DNA of 41,478 bases from Prevotella sp. (GTDB lineage: Bacteria; Bacteroidota; Bacteroidia; Bacteroidales; Bacteroidaceae), in assembly GCA_017557185.1 (NCBI GenBank), contig JAFZAP010000022.1:1-41478 (forward strand), given 5' to 3'. The translations under genes were made by a program, and so were the position numbers. Position 1 is the first letter of the stretch, and each line of letters opens with the position of its first letter. Below the pieces are notes generated by a model, which was not told the DNA's origin, made no database searches, and saw only the letters and a list, made by a program, of their open reading frames with translations. Shown here one piece after another: positions 7,332 to 14,935 of the stretch.

Positions 7332-8417
7332 ATGATAAAGTATCTTATACAAAAGGAGTTCCTGCAGATTCGGCGTAACTCGTTCATGCCGAAGATTATC
7401 TTTATCTTCCCCATCATGGTGATGTGCATCATGCCGTGGGTGATGAATCAGGAGGTGAAGAATATCCGTGTGGATGTGGTGGATATGGACCGCACCACAC
7501 ACTCGCAGCAACTCGTCCACCAGATAGAAGCATCGAACTACTTTATCTTCAATGGTCAGAAAGCGACCTACCAGGAAGCCTTGAAAGACATTGAGACTTC
7601 GCAGGCTGATATCATCCTTGAAATCCGTGATGGCAAATACCTAATAGCGGCTAATGCGGTTAATGGAACCAAGGGTTCGATTGGCTCGGCATATCTTTCG
7701 CAGATATTAGTTGACAAGTTGACAAGTAAACAAGTTGACAAGTTAATACCTGAAACAAACAACTCGTCAACTCGTCAACTTGTCGACTCGTCAACTATAC
7801 TTTTATACAATCAGCACCAAGATTACAAAGTCTTTATGATTCCCGCCTTGATGGGTATTCTGATGATGATGCTCTGCGGTTTCCTGCCTGCGTTGAACAT
7901 CGTGGGTGAAAAGGAGAAGGGTACTATCGAACAAATCAACGTTACCCCTGTCTCGAAGTGGTCGTTCATCCTTGCCAAGCTCATTCCTTACTGGATTATC
8001 GGTCTGGTGGTGCTCTCCCTTTGTCTGGTGCTTTCATGGCTTATCTATGGCGTCACCTGTCAGGGACCGCTCTGGCTAGTCTATCTGCTAGCTATCCTCT
8101 TGGCACTCTTCTTCTCATCGTTCGGTCTCATCGTGTCAAACTACAGCGATACCATGCAGCAGGCCATGCTGGTCATGTGGTTCTTCGTGGTGTGCCTGTT
8201 GCTGCTCTCGGGGCTCTTCACCCCCGTGCGCTCCATGCCCGACTGGGCCTATCTGACTACCTACGTCAATCCCATGCACTATTTCGCCGATGCCATCCGC
8301 ACCGTCTTCGTGCGCGGCGGCACGTTCCAAAGCATCGCCCATCAAGTATTCGCACTCATGGGCATCTCCTCCTTCATGGGAATATGGGCAGTACGGAGTT
8401 ATAGGAAAAACTACTAA
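7332..8417 (+). CDS. ABC-2 type permease, second of pair (YbhS/YbhR-like)
   Basis: 361 aa, starting 23 bp after the first permease. N-terminal helix about 20-38 (KIIFIFPIMVMCIMPWV), periplasmic domain, five C-terminal helices and the ABC-2 segment VGEKEKGTIEQINVTPVSKW. The usual late motif PMHYFADAIRTVFVRG is present. Last gene of the exporter operon, followed by a terminator. The periplasmic part (residues about 127-155) is coded by an inverted repeat made of 8-bp units (7710-7795), a variable-looking loop. The operon architecture matches E. coli ybhGFSR plus a dedicated TolC; drug or lipid export is plausible but unproven. Confidence 0.9.
   Translation: MIKYLIQKEFLQIRRNSFMPKIIFIFPIMVMCIMPWVMNQEVKNIRVDVVDMDRTTHSQQLVHQIEASNYFIFNGQKATYQEALKDIETSQADIILEIRDGKYLIAANAVNGTKGSIGSAYLSQILVDKLTSKQVDKLIPETNNSSTRQLVDSSTILLYNQHQDYKVFMIPALMGILMMMLCGFLPALNIVGEKEKGTIEQINVTPVSKWSFILAKLIPYWIIGLVVLSLCLVLSWLIYGVTCQGPLWLVYLLAILLALFFSSFGLIVSNYSDTMQQAMLVMWFFVVCLLLLSGLFTPVRSMPDWAYLTTYVNPMHYFADAIRTVFVRGGTFQSIAHQVFALMGISSFMGIWAVRSYRKNY
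7710..7795. repeat. 35-bp inverted repeat made of 8-bp tandem units in the second permease gene
   Basis: Left arm 7710-7744 consists of GTTGACAA units; right arm 7761-7795 consists of AACTCGTC units. Reverse-complemented, the right arm matches the left in most positions over 35 bp, with a 16-bp loop. It is translated in frame (QVDKLIPE... TRQLVDSST). Confidence 0.8.
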
Positions 8418-8425
8418 CAAAATAT

Positions 8426-8458
8426 GCGATGAAGTTCACGGCTTCATCGCTTATTTGT
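8426..8458 (+). terminator. Terminator of the efflux operon
   Basis: Perfect 9-bp stem GCGATGAAG (8426-8434) with CTTCATCGC (8442-8450), 7-nt loop, then TTATTTGTT. It separates the plus-strand operon from the convergent gene at 8483. Confidence 0.8.
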
Positions 8459-8482
8459 TATGCGTGCCCCAAAGTGGCTGCG

Positions 8483-8770
8483 TTATTTGATGAGATAGCT
8501 CTTCAAGGCCTTGACGTAAGCCTCGAAAGCCTGTCGACCCTTGTCGGTGATGCGGCAGATGGTGCAAGGACGCTTCCCCTTGAAGGTCTTCTCTACCTCG
8601 ATATAGCCCGCCGCCGATAGCTTGTCGACCTGCACGCTCAAATTGCCCGCCGTAGCTCCCGTCTGCTCCTTGATGTAGGGGAACTCGGCCTCCTCGGCAC
8701 TGATGAGCAGCGACATGACGGCAAGTCGCAACTCGGCGTGCAACAGTGGGTCTAATGGTTGGAACGGCAT
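8483..8770 (-). CDS. Small winged-helix transcriptional regulator (HTH_34 type)
   Basis: 95 aa. It reads as a single winged-helix domain: PLLHAELRLAVMSLLI, then FPYIKEQTGATAGNLSVQVD (helix-turn-helix) and KTFKGKRPCTICRITDKGRQ (beta wing), closing with AFEAYVKALKSYL. This pattern is that of the small MarR-like regulators usually encoded next to a membrane protein. Here it follows a membrane protein gene (8774-9463) with only 3 bp between them, so the two are co-transcribed. It may repress the shared promoter at 9576-9607; that is inferred. Confidence 0.87.
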   Translation of the reverse strand: MPFQPLDPLLHAELRLAVMSLLISAEEAEFPYIKEQTGATAGNLSVQVDKLSAAGYIEVEKTFKGKRPCTICRITDKGRQAFEAYVKALKSYLIK

Positions 8771-8773
8771 AGG

Positions 8774-9463
8774 CTACTTCTGCTTTTTGAGCATCCAGCC
8801 TGGGAGCGTCAGGCCGACGAGGGCGAACAAGGCAACGATGAAGTTGGCGGCGATGGCGTTGAGAACGCAGTAGGAATTCCCTTGAAGATTACATCTGGCC
8901 AATAAGGTCTCTGTTACGCAGAAAGAATCCCAGAAGAATCCACCTATACCTCCAATGATGCCGCACCACACCAGCCAACGGGCCTTCAGTATGTAGCCAT
9001 TAATGGTGATGGCCATACCCATCATCAGCAGGATGATGCCAAGAGGACTGATACGGTTCTGGAAATAGACCTGTATATTATCGGCCACATGGGCATCGTA
9101 GAGCATCAGTCTGTTGAACAGGATTGAAAGCACGAAGAAGGAAAGTGCGAAGATGCCGAATGTCTGCCAGGTCTTGTCAACCATTGAGCCGACGAAGCTA
9201 GCAGGAGCCTTTGGCTTATTCCTTTTGAGATAATAGTCAATACCTATTACTAATACAGGTATCAAGGCATAGAGCAGATAATACGCCATGTCGTTAGTGA
9301 GCAGGTAGCAAATGCTGACAAGCAGGGCTATGCCGATGATGCAAAGACCAGCGATGAAGAGCGACTGTCCTGCATCCTTCGATGCCGACTTGCGGCTTTG
9401 TGCAATCTGCTCGGTGATGATTTCCAGACTGCGCTCGGCAGTCATGTTGTTGTTCTCTTCCAT
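8774..9463 (-). CDS. Polytopic membrane protein of unknown function
   Basis: 229 aa with about six predicted helices (roughly 34-57, 61-78, 100-120, 141-160, 166-182, 205-225) and a soluble N-terminus containing ERSLEIITEQIAQSRKSASK. That N-terminal pattern is common in uncharacterised Bacteroidetes membrane proteins paired with small winged-helix regulators. The tail ends in MLKKQK. First gene of a two-gene operon with the regulator. A sensing or transport role is possible, but nothing in the sequence decides it. Confidence 0.82.
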   Translation of the reverse strand: MEENNNMTAERSLEIITEQIAQSRKSASKDAGQSLFIAGLCIIGIALLVSICYLLTNDMAYYLLYALIPVLVIGIDYYLKRNKPKAPASFVGSMVDKTWQTFGIFALSFFVLSILFNRLMLYDAHVADNIQVYFQNRISPLGIILLMMGMAITINGYILKARWLVWCGIIGGIGGFFWDSFCVTETLLARCNLQGNSYCVLNAIAANFIVALFALVGLTLPGWMLKKQK

Positions 9464-9575
9464 TGTTGTTTTCTGTTTTGATGATTAAAGAAATCTGTTG
9501 TTTAACACTCTCTTGCGCCCCGTCCTTCCTCCTGCAGAAAGGTCGGACGAAGCACAATTCATCCGGATTGCACTG

Positions 9576-9607
9576 CAAAGATAAACAAGTTTATAACATA
9601 AACCAAA
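9576..9607 (-). promoter_or_regulatory. Promoter of the membrane protein/regulator operon
   Basis: On the minus strand: -33 TTTG (9604-9607), 20-bp spacer, -7 TATCTTTG (9576-9583). The leader is then about 105 nt to the start at 9463, long enough to hold regulation. Confidence 0.78.
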
Positions 9608-9735
9608 TTATATCGCAAATTCCGTTGTATAATTAAAGATTATTAACGTTTCAGGTGATTAACAAGGGCAATAACGCACTTTTTAATATGCTTAAAAGAA
9701 TTGTATTTCTTGCCGGTTTGTTATCGGTCATACAA

Positions 9736-9770
9736 GAAAAAGCAACGGGACGCATCACTGCGCCCCGTTG
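9736..9770 (-). terminator. Terminator of the sigma/anti-sigma operon
   Basis: Stem CAACGGG...CCCGTTG (outer 7 bp, then one mismatch and CGC/GCG; 9743-9770) followed on the minus strand by CTTTTTCTTG. It lies about 85 bases after the stop codon at 9854. Confidence 0.72.
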
Positions 9771-9853
9771 TGTTTCCCGGGTTAATTGAATAACTTACAA
9801 ACATGTTATTACATCCTTATTTTTCACCATAACATATAGCATATTTACTTCGT

Positions 9854-11254
9854 CTACATGATTTGCGTCATCTCTTCCATGTATTTTTCTATGAGCTTGT
9901 TGATGTACTTCTGAGTCGATCGGGCTTCTTTGGTAAGAACGCCCACTTCCTTGTATATCTCCATGAAACCTTTGTTCTGCTCAATGTAGAAATTAAGGAA
10001 TTCCTTGTACATGGAACTTAATGCTTTCAATCTGTCGGCTTGCATAGAGGGGTGTGAGTCCGTGCTATTGAATAATTTGATGAAGTCCTTCATCTTCGTG
10101 TCCAGTTCTTTGTTGAGCATTGAAATCTGGAGGAAGTATCTGTCTGTTCCTGTGAGTGACTTCATGTCTAGGAAGGGCTTAAGTGCTGCGTAGGTAGCTT
10201 GGATGGCCTCTACATTTGCATTGATGGCATTCTTCTTTGCCTCTAACTGCGCTAGCACCTGGGGCGAGGGAACCCAGTAAGGTGACAATTGTGATTGGAC
10301 TGCAGCGGGGAGACTGTCAATCTGTAGCGTTTCATCAGCCTCCACTACTCTGTCTGTATATATCAGACTTCTCCCAGATAGTCTTCCCACGCGTCGCTCG
10401 TAGTCCTTGTCGTCGTCATAGTAGCCGTTGTGGACGGTGATGTGGTAGGTCTCGCCGGGCACGAAGTCAAGGTCGATCCATGCGGAGCAGAGTTCGCCGT
10501 CAGGGAAGATGCAGCGCAGACGGCCTACCATCGGGCGGTCGAGCTCGGTCTGATATTCAAACCGTTTGTTCACAACGGGCACGCATGCCACGTAGTCGTC
10601 GTCGCCAACAGCATTCAGAGCAGCATAAGAGTCGGCGATGTAGATGTTGTAGAGTGAGTCCTTGATGTTGGCATCAACGCGGCCCTCAATCTTGAAGATC
10701 TTCTTCGAGGTCTCCATTTCCTTCTCGTAGATGTCGGGGCGCAGGGAGGTAATCATATAGATGGTGCCTACGATATCGACATCTTTCTCTTCCCACACGA
10801 TAGCATAGACATCGCGCAACTGAGGATTCTCCGGGTTCTTGCAAGCCATATACCACATTTCCTGCGTGTTCTTCGTGCGGATGGGCAAGTCCCTGCTCAT
10901 CCTCATATCGCTGGTGACAACAGGTATCGAGAACTTCTGGTTGTTGCCTGGCATGATGTGCAAGAACTGATAGGAGAAAGGTTCGTCCTTCATGAAGTCC
11001 TGAGGGAGCACTACCAGGGCTGCGTCGCCTGGAAAAGCGGTGAAGTGAACGATGCGCTCGCTCGACTCAATGAGATTGGTATTGGGGTTTTTGGTGACGG
11101 AATAAGTCTGCCCCTGCTGATTGCCATAAAGGTTAATAATAAGGTTCAGATTCCCGATGACGTTTTGTGGAGTGTTCGGATAGATTTTCTTCTGAGCACA
11201 GGCTGTTGTGATGGCGCTGCCGGCAATGAGCAGCATGATAAGGATTCGTTTCAT
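9854..11254 (-). CDS. Exported protein with a DUF4369-like domain
   Basis: 466 aa. The signal peptide (MKRILIMLLIAGSAITTACAQ) ends in either signal peptidase I or lipoprotein type; TTAC is only a loose lipobox. Residues about 185-275 (FKIEGRVDANIKDSLYNIYI, then FVPGETYHITVHNGYY) resemble DUF4369, the beta-rich N-terminal domain of Bacteroidetes thioredoxin-like lipoproteins, but no thioredoxin CxxC domain follows. The C-terminal 130 residues are predicted helical (SMLNKELDTKMKDFIKLF). It begins 7 bp after the anti-sigma-like gene, so it is the last gene of that operon and may act in its envelope-sensing role. Function unknown. Confidence 0.78.
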   Translation of the reverse strand: MKRILIMLLIAGSAITTACAQKKIYPNTPQNVIGNLNLIINLYGNQQGQTYSVTKNPNTNLIESSERIVHFTAFPGDAALVVLPQDFMKDEPFSYQFLHIMPGNNQKFSIPVVTSDMRMSRDLPIRTKNTQEMWYMACKNPENPQLRDVYAIVWEEKDVDIVGTIYMITSLRPDIYEKEMETSKKIFKIEGRVDANIKDSLYNIYIADSYAALNAVGDDDYVACVPVVNKRFEYQTELDRPMVGRLRCIFPDGELCSAWIDLDFVPGETYHITVHNGYYDDDKDYERRVGRLSGRSLIYTDRVVEADETLQIDSLPAAVQSQLSPYWVPSPQVLAQLEAKKNAINANVEAIQATYAALKPFLDMKSLTGTDRYFLQISMLNKELDTKMKDFIKLFNSTDSHPSMQADRLKALSSMYKEFLNFYIEQNKGFMEIYKEVGVLTKEARSTQKYINKLIEKYMEEMTQIM

Positions 11255-11261
11255 AGCGTTT

Positions 11262-11990
11262 TTATTGTTGAGCTGTTTGTTCCAAATGATACTTGGCGAT
11301 TTCGAGTTCCAATTCCGCCCATTTCAGGTAGGCTTCGTTGGCTTGTTTCCTCAGCAGTTCGAGTTCCTCAGGCGTATGCCTATAATTCTCCGGTCGGGTG
11401 ATGGGGATGTCGCGTTCGGTCAGCGTCTGCGACTGGGAGGCAGCGGGCAAGGCTTGAGCTACTGCTGTTGTGGAGTTCTCCGTTGCAGCGATGAGCTTTT
11501 CCGGCTGTGCCTCCTTGCTGATTTCGTCGGGAACGTCCACCTGTTTTTCGATGTGGGCGATGCGGCTGTTGAGTTGTGACGGAGTCGCAGCAGACGGAAC
11601 GGCGGTGGGGGAGGGAGTCTTAACCACGCGTTTGGTCTTCGTACCGCTATGTGGTAGTGGCTGTACCGCTATGTGGTAGTTGTCGTACCGCTGTGTGGTA
11701 GTGGCTGTACCAGCGTTTGGTACTGCTTCTGGTTGGTTTTGCTTGTTTTCGACTATCACAGTGTTGGTGTTGCTGTTGGTGGTTGGTTGCTGTTGTTTAG
11801 GCCAGAATGCGAAGGCAAGTAACACGGCCACCGATGCTGCTGCCGCCACGATGCTCCACTGGCGAGACTTTCCCTGACGGTCGTGAATGCGCTTCATCAC
11901 CCGCTGTTCCATATCGTCGGGCATGTTCATCCCTGCAGCTCGGTCGTTCTGTCGCTGCAAGGCCTGGCGGAAAAGATCGTCATTTTTCAT
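11262..11990 (-). CDS. Anti-sigma-factor-like single-pass membrane protein
   Basis: 242 aa. Cytoplasmic N-terminus of about 44 residues (DDLFRQALQRQND... PDDMEQRVMKRI), one membrane helix (about 45-63, WSIVAAAASVAVLLAFAFW) and a low-complexity Q/N/T-rich outer part ending in a helix (ELELLRKQANEAYLKWAELE). Its start codon overlaps the end of the sigma factor gene by 11 bp, the usual coupling of an ECF sigma factor and its membrane partner. No zinc-binding anti-sigma motif is visible, so the role is inferred from position and topology. Part of the outer domain (about residues 88-117) is coded by four 22-bp repeat units (11641-11728). Confidence 0.75.
   Translation of the reverse strand: MKNDDLFRQALQRQNDRAAGMNMPDDMEQRVMKRIHDRQGKSRQWSIVAAAASVAVLLAFAFWPKQQQPTTNSNTNTVIVENKQNQPEAVPNAGTATTTQRYDNYHIAVQPLPHSGTKTKRVVKTPSPTAVPSAATPSQLNSRIAHIEKQVDVPDEISKEAQPEKLIAATENSTTAVAQALPAASQSQTLTERDIPITRPENYRHTPEELELLRKQANEAYLKWAELELEIAKYHLEQTAQQ
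11641..11728. repeat. 22-bp tandem repeat, four units, inside the anti-sigma-like gene
   Basis: Units start at 11641, 11663, 11685 and 11707. Each carries a dyad, GTACC-7 bp-GGTAG, perfect in the fourth (GTACC...GGTAC). Because 22 is not a multiple of three, each unit is read in a different frame. Confidence 0.88.
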
Positions 11991-12519
11991 CGTTTATGCG
12001 TGTTAAGATGATTCTGAGTCGTTGGCGTATTCGGTGAAGTTGGCTGCTGAGCCGTGATACTTCACGATCGAGAGAGTTGTCGGCGTTGCCTGTGATGTAT
12101 GCTATTTCTTTCAGAGGTCGTTGGTCGAAGTAGTAGAGTTGCAGGAGCATCTGGTCTTCGGGCGTTAGTTTCAGGATGGCTTCGTCCAACTGTTCGACGG
12201 TCGTCGTGTCCGGTAACTCATCGGGGATTTCCTCATTCACTACAAGCGGTATCTCCACCAGACGTTTTCGTCGTCGCAAATGATGCAGCGCTTCGTGATA
12301 GGCCAAGCGGTGAAGCCACGTCTTCAGCGAAGCCCTAGCGGGGTTGTATTCATTCAGATGTTCGTAAGCAGCCACGAAAGTCTCCTGTACCACGTCCTCA
12401 GCATCTTCCTGACAGGTGACAATTCGTCCGACGAATGTCATGAGCGCAGGGCCATACTGATTCACTAATGCAGCTAAGTCCTCGACTCTCTTGCTATCAT
12501 GTATGTGGCGTATAAACAT
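11980..12519 (-). CDS. ECF-type RNA polymerase sigma factor
   Basis: 179 aa. Sigma region 2 lies at about 22-90 (QYGPALMTFVGRIVTCQEDA, EDVVQETFVAAYEHL, ARASLKTWLHRLAYHEALHH) and region 4 at about 118-172 (LDEAILKLTPEDQMLLQLYY, then the helix-turn-helix RPLKEIAYITGNADNSLDRE). The length and absence of regions 1 and 3 fit the ECF group. It is first in an operon with the anti-sigma-like protein and an exported protein, a plausible envelope-stress circuit. No perfect -7 box is seen upstream, so the operon may depend on an alternative sigma factor, possibly this one. Confidence 0.93.
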   Translation of the reverse strand: MFIRHIHDSKRVEDLAALVNQYGPALMTFVGRIVTCQEDAEDVVQETFVAAYEHLNEYNPARASLKTWLHRLAYHEALHHLRRRKRLVEIPLVVNEEIPDELPDTTTVEQLDEAILKLTPEDQMLLQLYYFDQRPLKEIAYITGNADNSLDREVSRLSSQLHRIRQRLRIILTRINDEK

Positions 12520-12559
12520 CTGTCAGTCGTTCGTCGTTCTATACTTATATATACTGTAG

Positions 12560-12582
12560 AGGGCGGAATGTCACGCCGCCCT
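12560..12582. terminator. Hairpin between the XRE operon and the sigma operon
   Basis: Perfect 7-bp GC-rich stem AGGGCGG (12560-12566) with CCGCCCT (12576-12582). No T-run follows on the minus strand, so it may be a weak terminator of the XRE operon or a leader element of the sigma operon. Confidence 0.45.
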
Positions 12583-12616
12583 TACAATAATTAATAAGAA
12601 TTAACACTTTCCCCGT

Positions 12617-12826
12617 TTATTCGTCTCTGTATTCGAGAATATCGCCAGGCTGACAACCCAACTCGCGGCAGATGGCTTCGAGAGTGGTGAAGCGCACGGC
12701 CTTGGCCTTACCTGTCTTCAGGATAGAGAGATTGGCCAGCGTGAGCCCCACGCGTTCAGCGAGTTCACTCAGCGACATTTTGCGCTTGGCCATCTCTACG
12801 TCTAAGTTTACCACAATCTTTCCCAT
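12617..12826 (-). CDS. Small XRE/Cro-type helix-turn-helix regulator
   Basis: 69 aa, a single HTH domain: KRKMSLSELAERVGLTLANL (recognition region about 15-34), LEAICRELGCQPGDILEY at the end. It matches the short YozG-like regulators commonly encoded beside DUF2975 membrane proteins. Last gene of a three-gene operon; the gap to the preceding DUF2975 gene is 6 bp. Its likely operator is the perfect palindrome at 13883-13908 upstream of the operon. Confidence 0.92.
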   Translation of the reverse strand: MGKIVVNLDVEMAKRKMSLSELAERVGLTLANLSILKTGKAKAVRFTTLEAICRELGCQPGDILEYRDE

Positions 12827-12832
12827 AGCCGC

Positions 12833-13300
12833 TTAAATGGTTAATTCCTGTTCTTCTTTCAGTTTCAGTCCGATGGCAAATACCTCGGCGACAATCAGAT
12901 TGAACACACTGAATATCAGTATGCCGAAATAATTATCGTAAACCTCTGTCAGGCTTGAACCAGTGAAGTATTCATCGGCAGAGGCTATGAGTGCCAGAAT
13001 GAGTAATCCCACTCCTGTCAGGCGGAGCAAGAGTACGTTTTTCCACTCAAATACCTTGTCGTGGTTTACATTGAGGATGAAACGCACAAAACTAAAAAAC
13101 GAGACAAGGGCTGCAACTACAGCGCACATTTCGGCGACGAATTCAAAAAACATCTTCCAGGAAAAAGGTATGTTGGCATCTTCGGTACCTCTGCGCCATC
13201 CTTCCTCAAAAGCATCAGCACCCGTTACAAACGTCATGATTACCTGTGTTGCCATCAGCAGCAACATCAGAACACAGAAAATATTCAGTTTCTTTTTCAT
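12833..13300 (-). CDS. DUF2975 family membrane protein (second copy)
   Basis: 155 aa with four predicted membrane helices: about 5-24, 48-70, 87-105 and 118-142. The tail, LKLKEEQELTI, is nearly identical to the tail of the neighbouring DUF2975 protein (KLKEEQELTV), so the two are probably tandem paralogues. DUF2975 proteins are membrane partners of small XRE regulators; one idea is that they hold the regulator at the membrane, but the mechanism is not established to my knowledge. The start ATG at 13300 is preceded by AAAAACGATAG, a half-site of the upstream palindrome. Confidence 0.85.
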   Translation of the reverse strand: MKKKLNIFCVLMLLLMATQVIMTFVTGADAFEEGWRRGTEDANIPFSWKMFFEFVAEMCAVVAALVSFFSFVRFILNVNHDKVFEWKNVLLLRLTGVGLLILALIASADEYFTGSSLTEVYDNYFGILIFSVFNLIVAEVFAIGLKLKEEQELTI

Positions 13301-13319
13301 ATCTATCGTTTTTTAATGA

Positions 13320-13808
13320 TTATACAGTGAGTTCTTGTTCTTCTTTGAGTTTACGGGCATCCTTCAGTATTTTGGGTACAAAGAACAGGCCGATGGTCAT
13401 CCAGTAAAGAGGGCCGGTATACAGAGTATGTGCCATTCTGGGGAACTTGTCGATGTAATCGCTCTCAACGATGTTGAAAACATACTTGCTGAATTGGCCG
13501 GCAAATGCAAAAAAGATGAAGATGGATATACCAACCAGATAAAACAGACGAACGCACCACTTGGAGTACTGCTTATTAATATAAGTAAGGTATATCATCA
13601 GCAAGAAGATGCAGAAGAAATAGGTTCTGGCGATGTTGTCTATCAGATAGATGAAGTTCTGATAATACTCATAGTTCGTGATTGCTGCTTGCATTCTGGT
13701 GATGTCGCCATACATCAACCAAGCCATCATGGCAGCTAATACAAGCAGAAAGAGAATTCCCGGCCAATTCTTAATGGCGTTGCGGAATAATGATTTAATT
13801 TTCATCAT
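13320..13808 (-). CDS. DUF2975 family membrane protein (first copy)
   Basis: 162 aa from the first ATG of an ATGATG pair (13808/13805); the frame is open to 13880 but that start lies upstream of the -7 box. Four predicted helices: about 14-32, 50-71, 83-104 and 131-149. The C-terminus ARKLKEEQELTV is shared with the next gene. It leads the operon DUF2975-DUF2975-XRE. Low similarity between the two copies outside the tail suggests old duplication or functional divergence. Confidence 0.82.
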   Translation of the reverse strand: MMKIKSLFRNAIKNWPGILFLLVLAAMMAWLMYGDITRMQAAITNYEYYQNFIYLIDNIARTYFFCIFLLMIYLTYINKQYSKWCVRLFYLVGISIFIFFAFAGQFSKYVFNIVESDYIDKFPRMAHTLYTGPLYWMTIGLFFVPKILKDARKLKEEQELTV

Positions 13809-13849
13809 TTTTATCGTTTTAATTTGCTTATTTATTGATTTTCGATATG

Positions 13850-13881
13850 CAAAGGTATATCTTTTCTCAATACCAACCAAA
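13850..13881 (-). promoter_or_regulatory. Promoter of the DUF2975/XRE operon
   Basis: On the minus strand: -33 TTTG (13878-13881), 20-bp spacer, -7 TACCTTTG (13850-13857). The leader to the ATG at 13808 is about 35 nt. Confidence 0.8.
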
Positions 13882-13882
13882 T

Positions 13883-13908
13883 AAAAACGATAAAAGTTTA
13901 TCGTTTTT
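13883..13908. promoter_or_regulatory. Palindromic operator candidate next to the -33 box
   Basis: Perfect 12-bp inverted repeat AAAAACGATAAA / TTTATCGTTTTT with a 2-bp centre, one base upstream of the -33 TTTG. Half-sites AAAACGATA recur directly before both DUF2975 start codons (about 13810-13820 and 13304-13315). The small XRE protein of the operon is the obvious candidate to bind it. Confidence 0.7.
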
Positions 13909-13959
13909 CGATATATTTAACAATTCGAGAGGAGGACTGAAGGAGTGAAGGAGTGTAGG

Positions 13960-14010
13960 AAAAAAGCGTGGAGGAGTGAAGTAATATCTACACTCCTTCA
14001 CTCCTCCCAC
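13960..14010 (-). terminator. Terminator after the DUF4380-like gene, built from 8-bp repeats
   Basis: On the minus strand GTGG(G)AGGAGTGAAG pairs with CTTCACTCCTCCAC (14 bp, one bulge), followed by GCTTTTTTCC. The arms consist of GGAGTGAA-type repeat units that continue to about 13930 and 14030. Confidence 0.78.
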
Positions 14011-14027
14011 TACTACACTCCTAATGT

Positions 14028-14903
14028 CTATTCTCCTTTGGTGACGATATTCTTAAGTGTTTTCTCCATACTCTCCTGCAGATCGTTGCCACCCTCGACA
14101 GGCCGCAGATACCAGCGCACGGTCCACGTGAGCTGTTCGCCCGGCTGGAGCAGCGTGTAGGGGCCTTGGCTCTCGAGTTCAATGTAAGTCTTGCCGCGAT
14201 TCACGTAGACTTGTACTTCGGCCTCGTCGGGAGCGGGCTCGTCGGCCTTCAGATCTTGGAACTTCTTCACTAACACCATGTTGTTAGCAAAGTAGCCCAG
14301 CCAGCCGCGGCCGTCGGCATTCACCTTGCGGTTTTGTGCAGCCTCGTCGGTCAGATACCACATCACACCGCTTGTGCTGTGGAAAGACATGAGTCCCTCG
14401 GGCCAGACCTTGTCGTCGACGGCCTCGAAGAAAATAATGCCTTCTCCGTTAGGAACGCGGGTGATCTCCCACGGTGCCACACTTCGTGTTTCGCTGCTCT
14501 CGTTCTTGATGGAATAGGTCACGACGAAGGCTCCATCGGCGGTGTCGGAGGAGAAGTCTTTGCCGATACTGAAGCCCAGACGCTCCGACTTCTGACTCCT
14601 GATGACTAGGCGTGCATCGTCGCGGCTTTCCACCGTATAAGGCATCTTGTCGAACTCGGGTACGGGCGGCCAGTTCCATTCCTTCTGCGGACTGGTCCAG
14701 AACGTGCTGCCGAACGACTCCGGCCAGCGCGACTGCGATAGTACTTCGTTGTCTTGATACTTCAGGGACATGATTTTTCCGCCTTTCGCGGTGTCGATGG
14801 TCATCGTTGCATTGCCGTTATGCAGCACAAACAGATCATCGTCGTTGGCGCTAGCCGACAAGAAAGCACCTGCCAGCAGAGCAACAGTAAGAATTCGTTT
14901 CAT
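14028..14903 (-). CDS. DUF4380-like exported protein (mutarotase-type fold)
   Basis: 291 aa from MKRILTVALLAGAFL (an ATG two codons upstream at 14909 is equally possible). Signal peptide cut near SASA-N. The body (GNATMTIDTAKGGKIMSLKY, SFGSTFWTSPQ, FVVTYSIKNESSE, PWEITRVPNGEGIIFF) has the look of DUF4380 proteins, beta-sandwich relatives of aldose 1-epimerases, periplasmic and probably binding carbohydrate. Catalytic residues cannot be assigned with confidence. It lies 32 bp after the oxidoreductase gene in the same direction, so the two probably form a sugar-related operon. Confidence 0.78.
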   Translation of the reverse strand: MKRILTVALLAGAFLSASANDDDLFVLHNGNATMTIDTAKGGKIMSLKYQDNEVLSQSRWPESFGSTFWTSPQKEWNWPPVPEFDKMPYTVESRDDARLVIRSQKSERLGFSIGKDFSSDTADGAFVVTYSIKNESSETRSVAPWEITRVPNGEGIIFFEAVDDKVWPEGLMSFHSTSGVMWYLTDEAAQNRKVNADGRGWLGYFANNMVLVKKFQDLKADEPAPDEAEVQVYVNRGKTYIELESQGPYTLLQPGEQLTWTVRWYLRPVEGGNDLQESMEKTLKNIVTKGE

Positions 14904-14935
14904 CGTCATGTGTTTCTATTGTGTTTATTGGGTTT

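Larger units (their letters stand above)
9464..9853. other. Intergenic region, 390 bp, no gene seen
   Basis: It contains the promoter of the membrane protein gene (9576-9607) and a strong hairpin (9743-9770). The rest is AT-rich with no coding potential that I would support. Confidence 0.7.
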
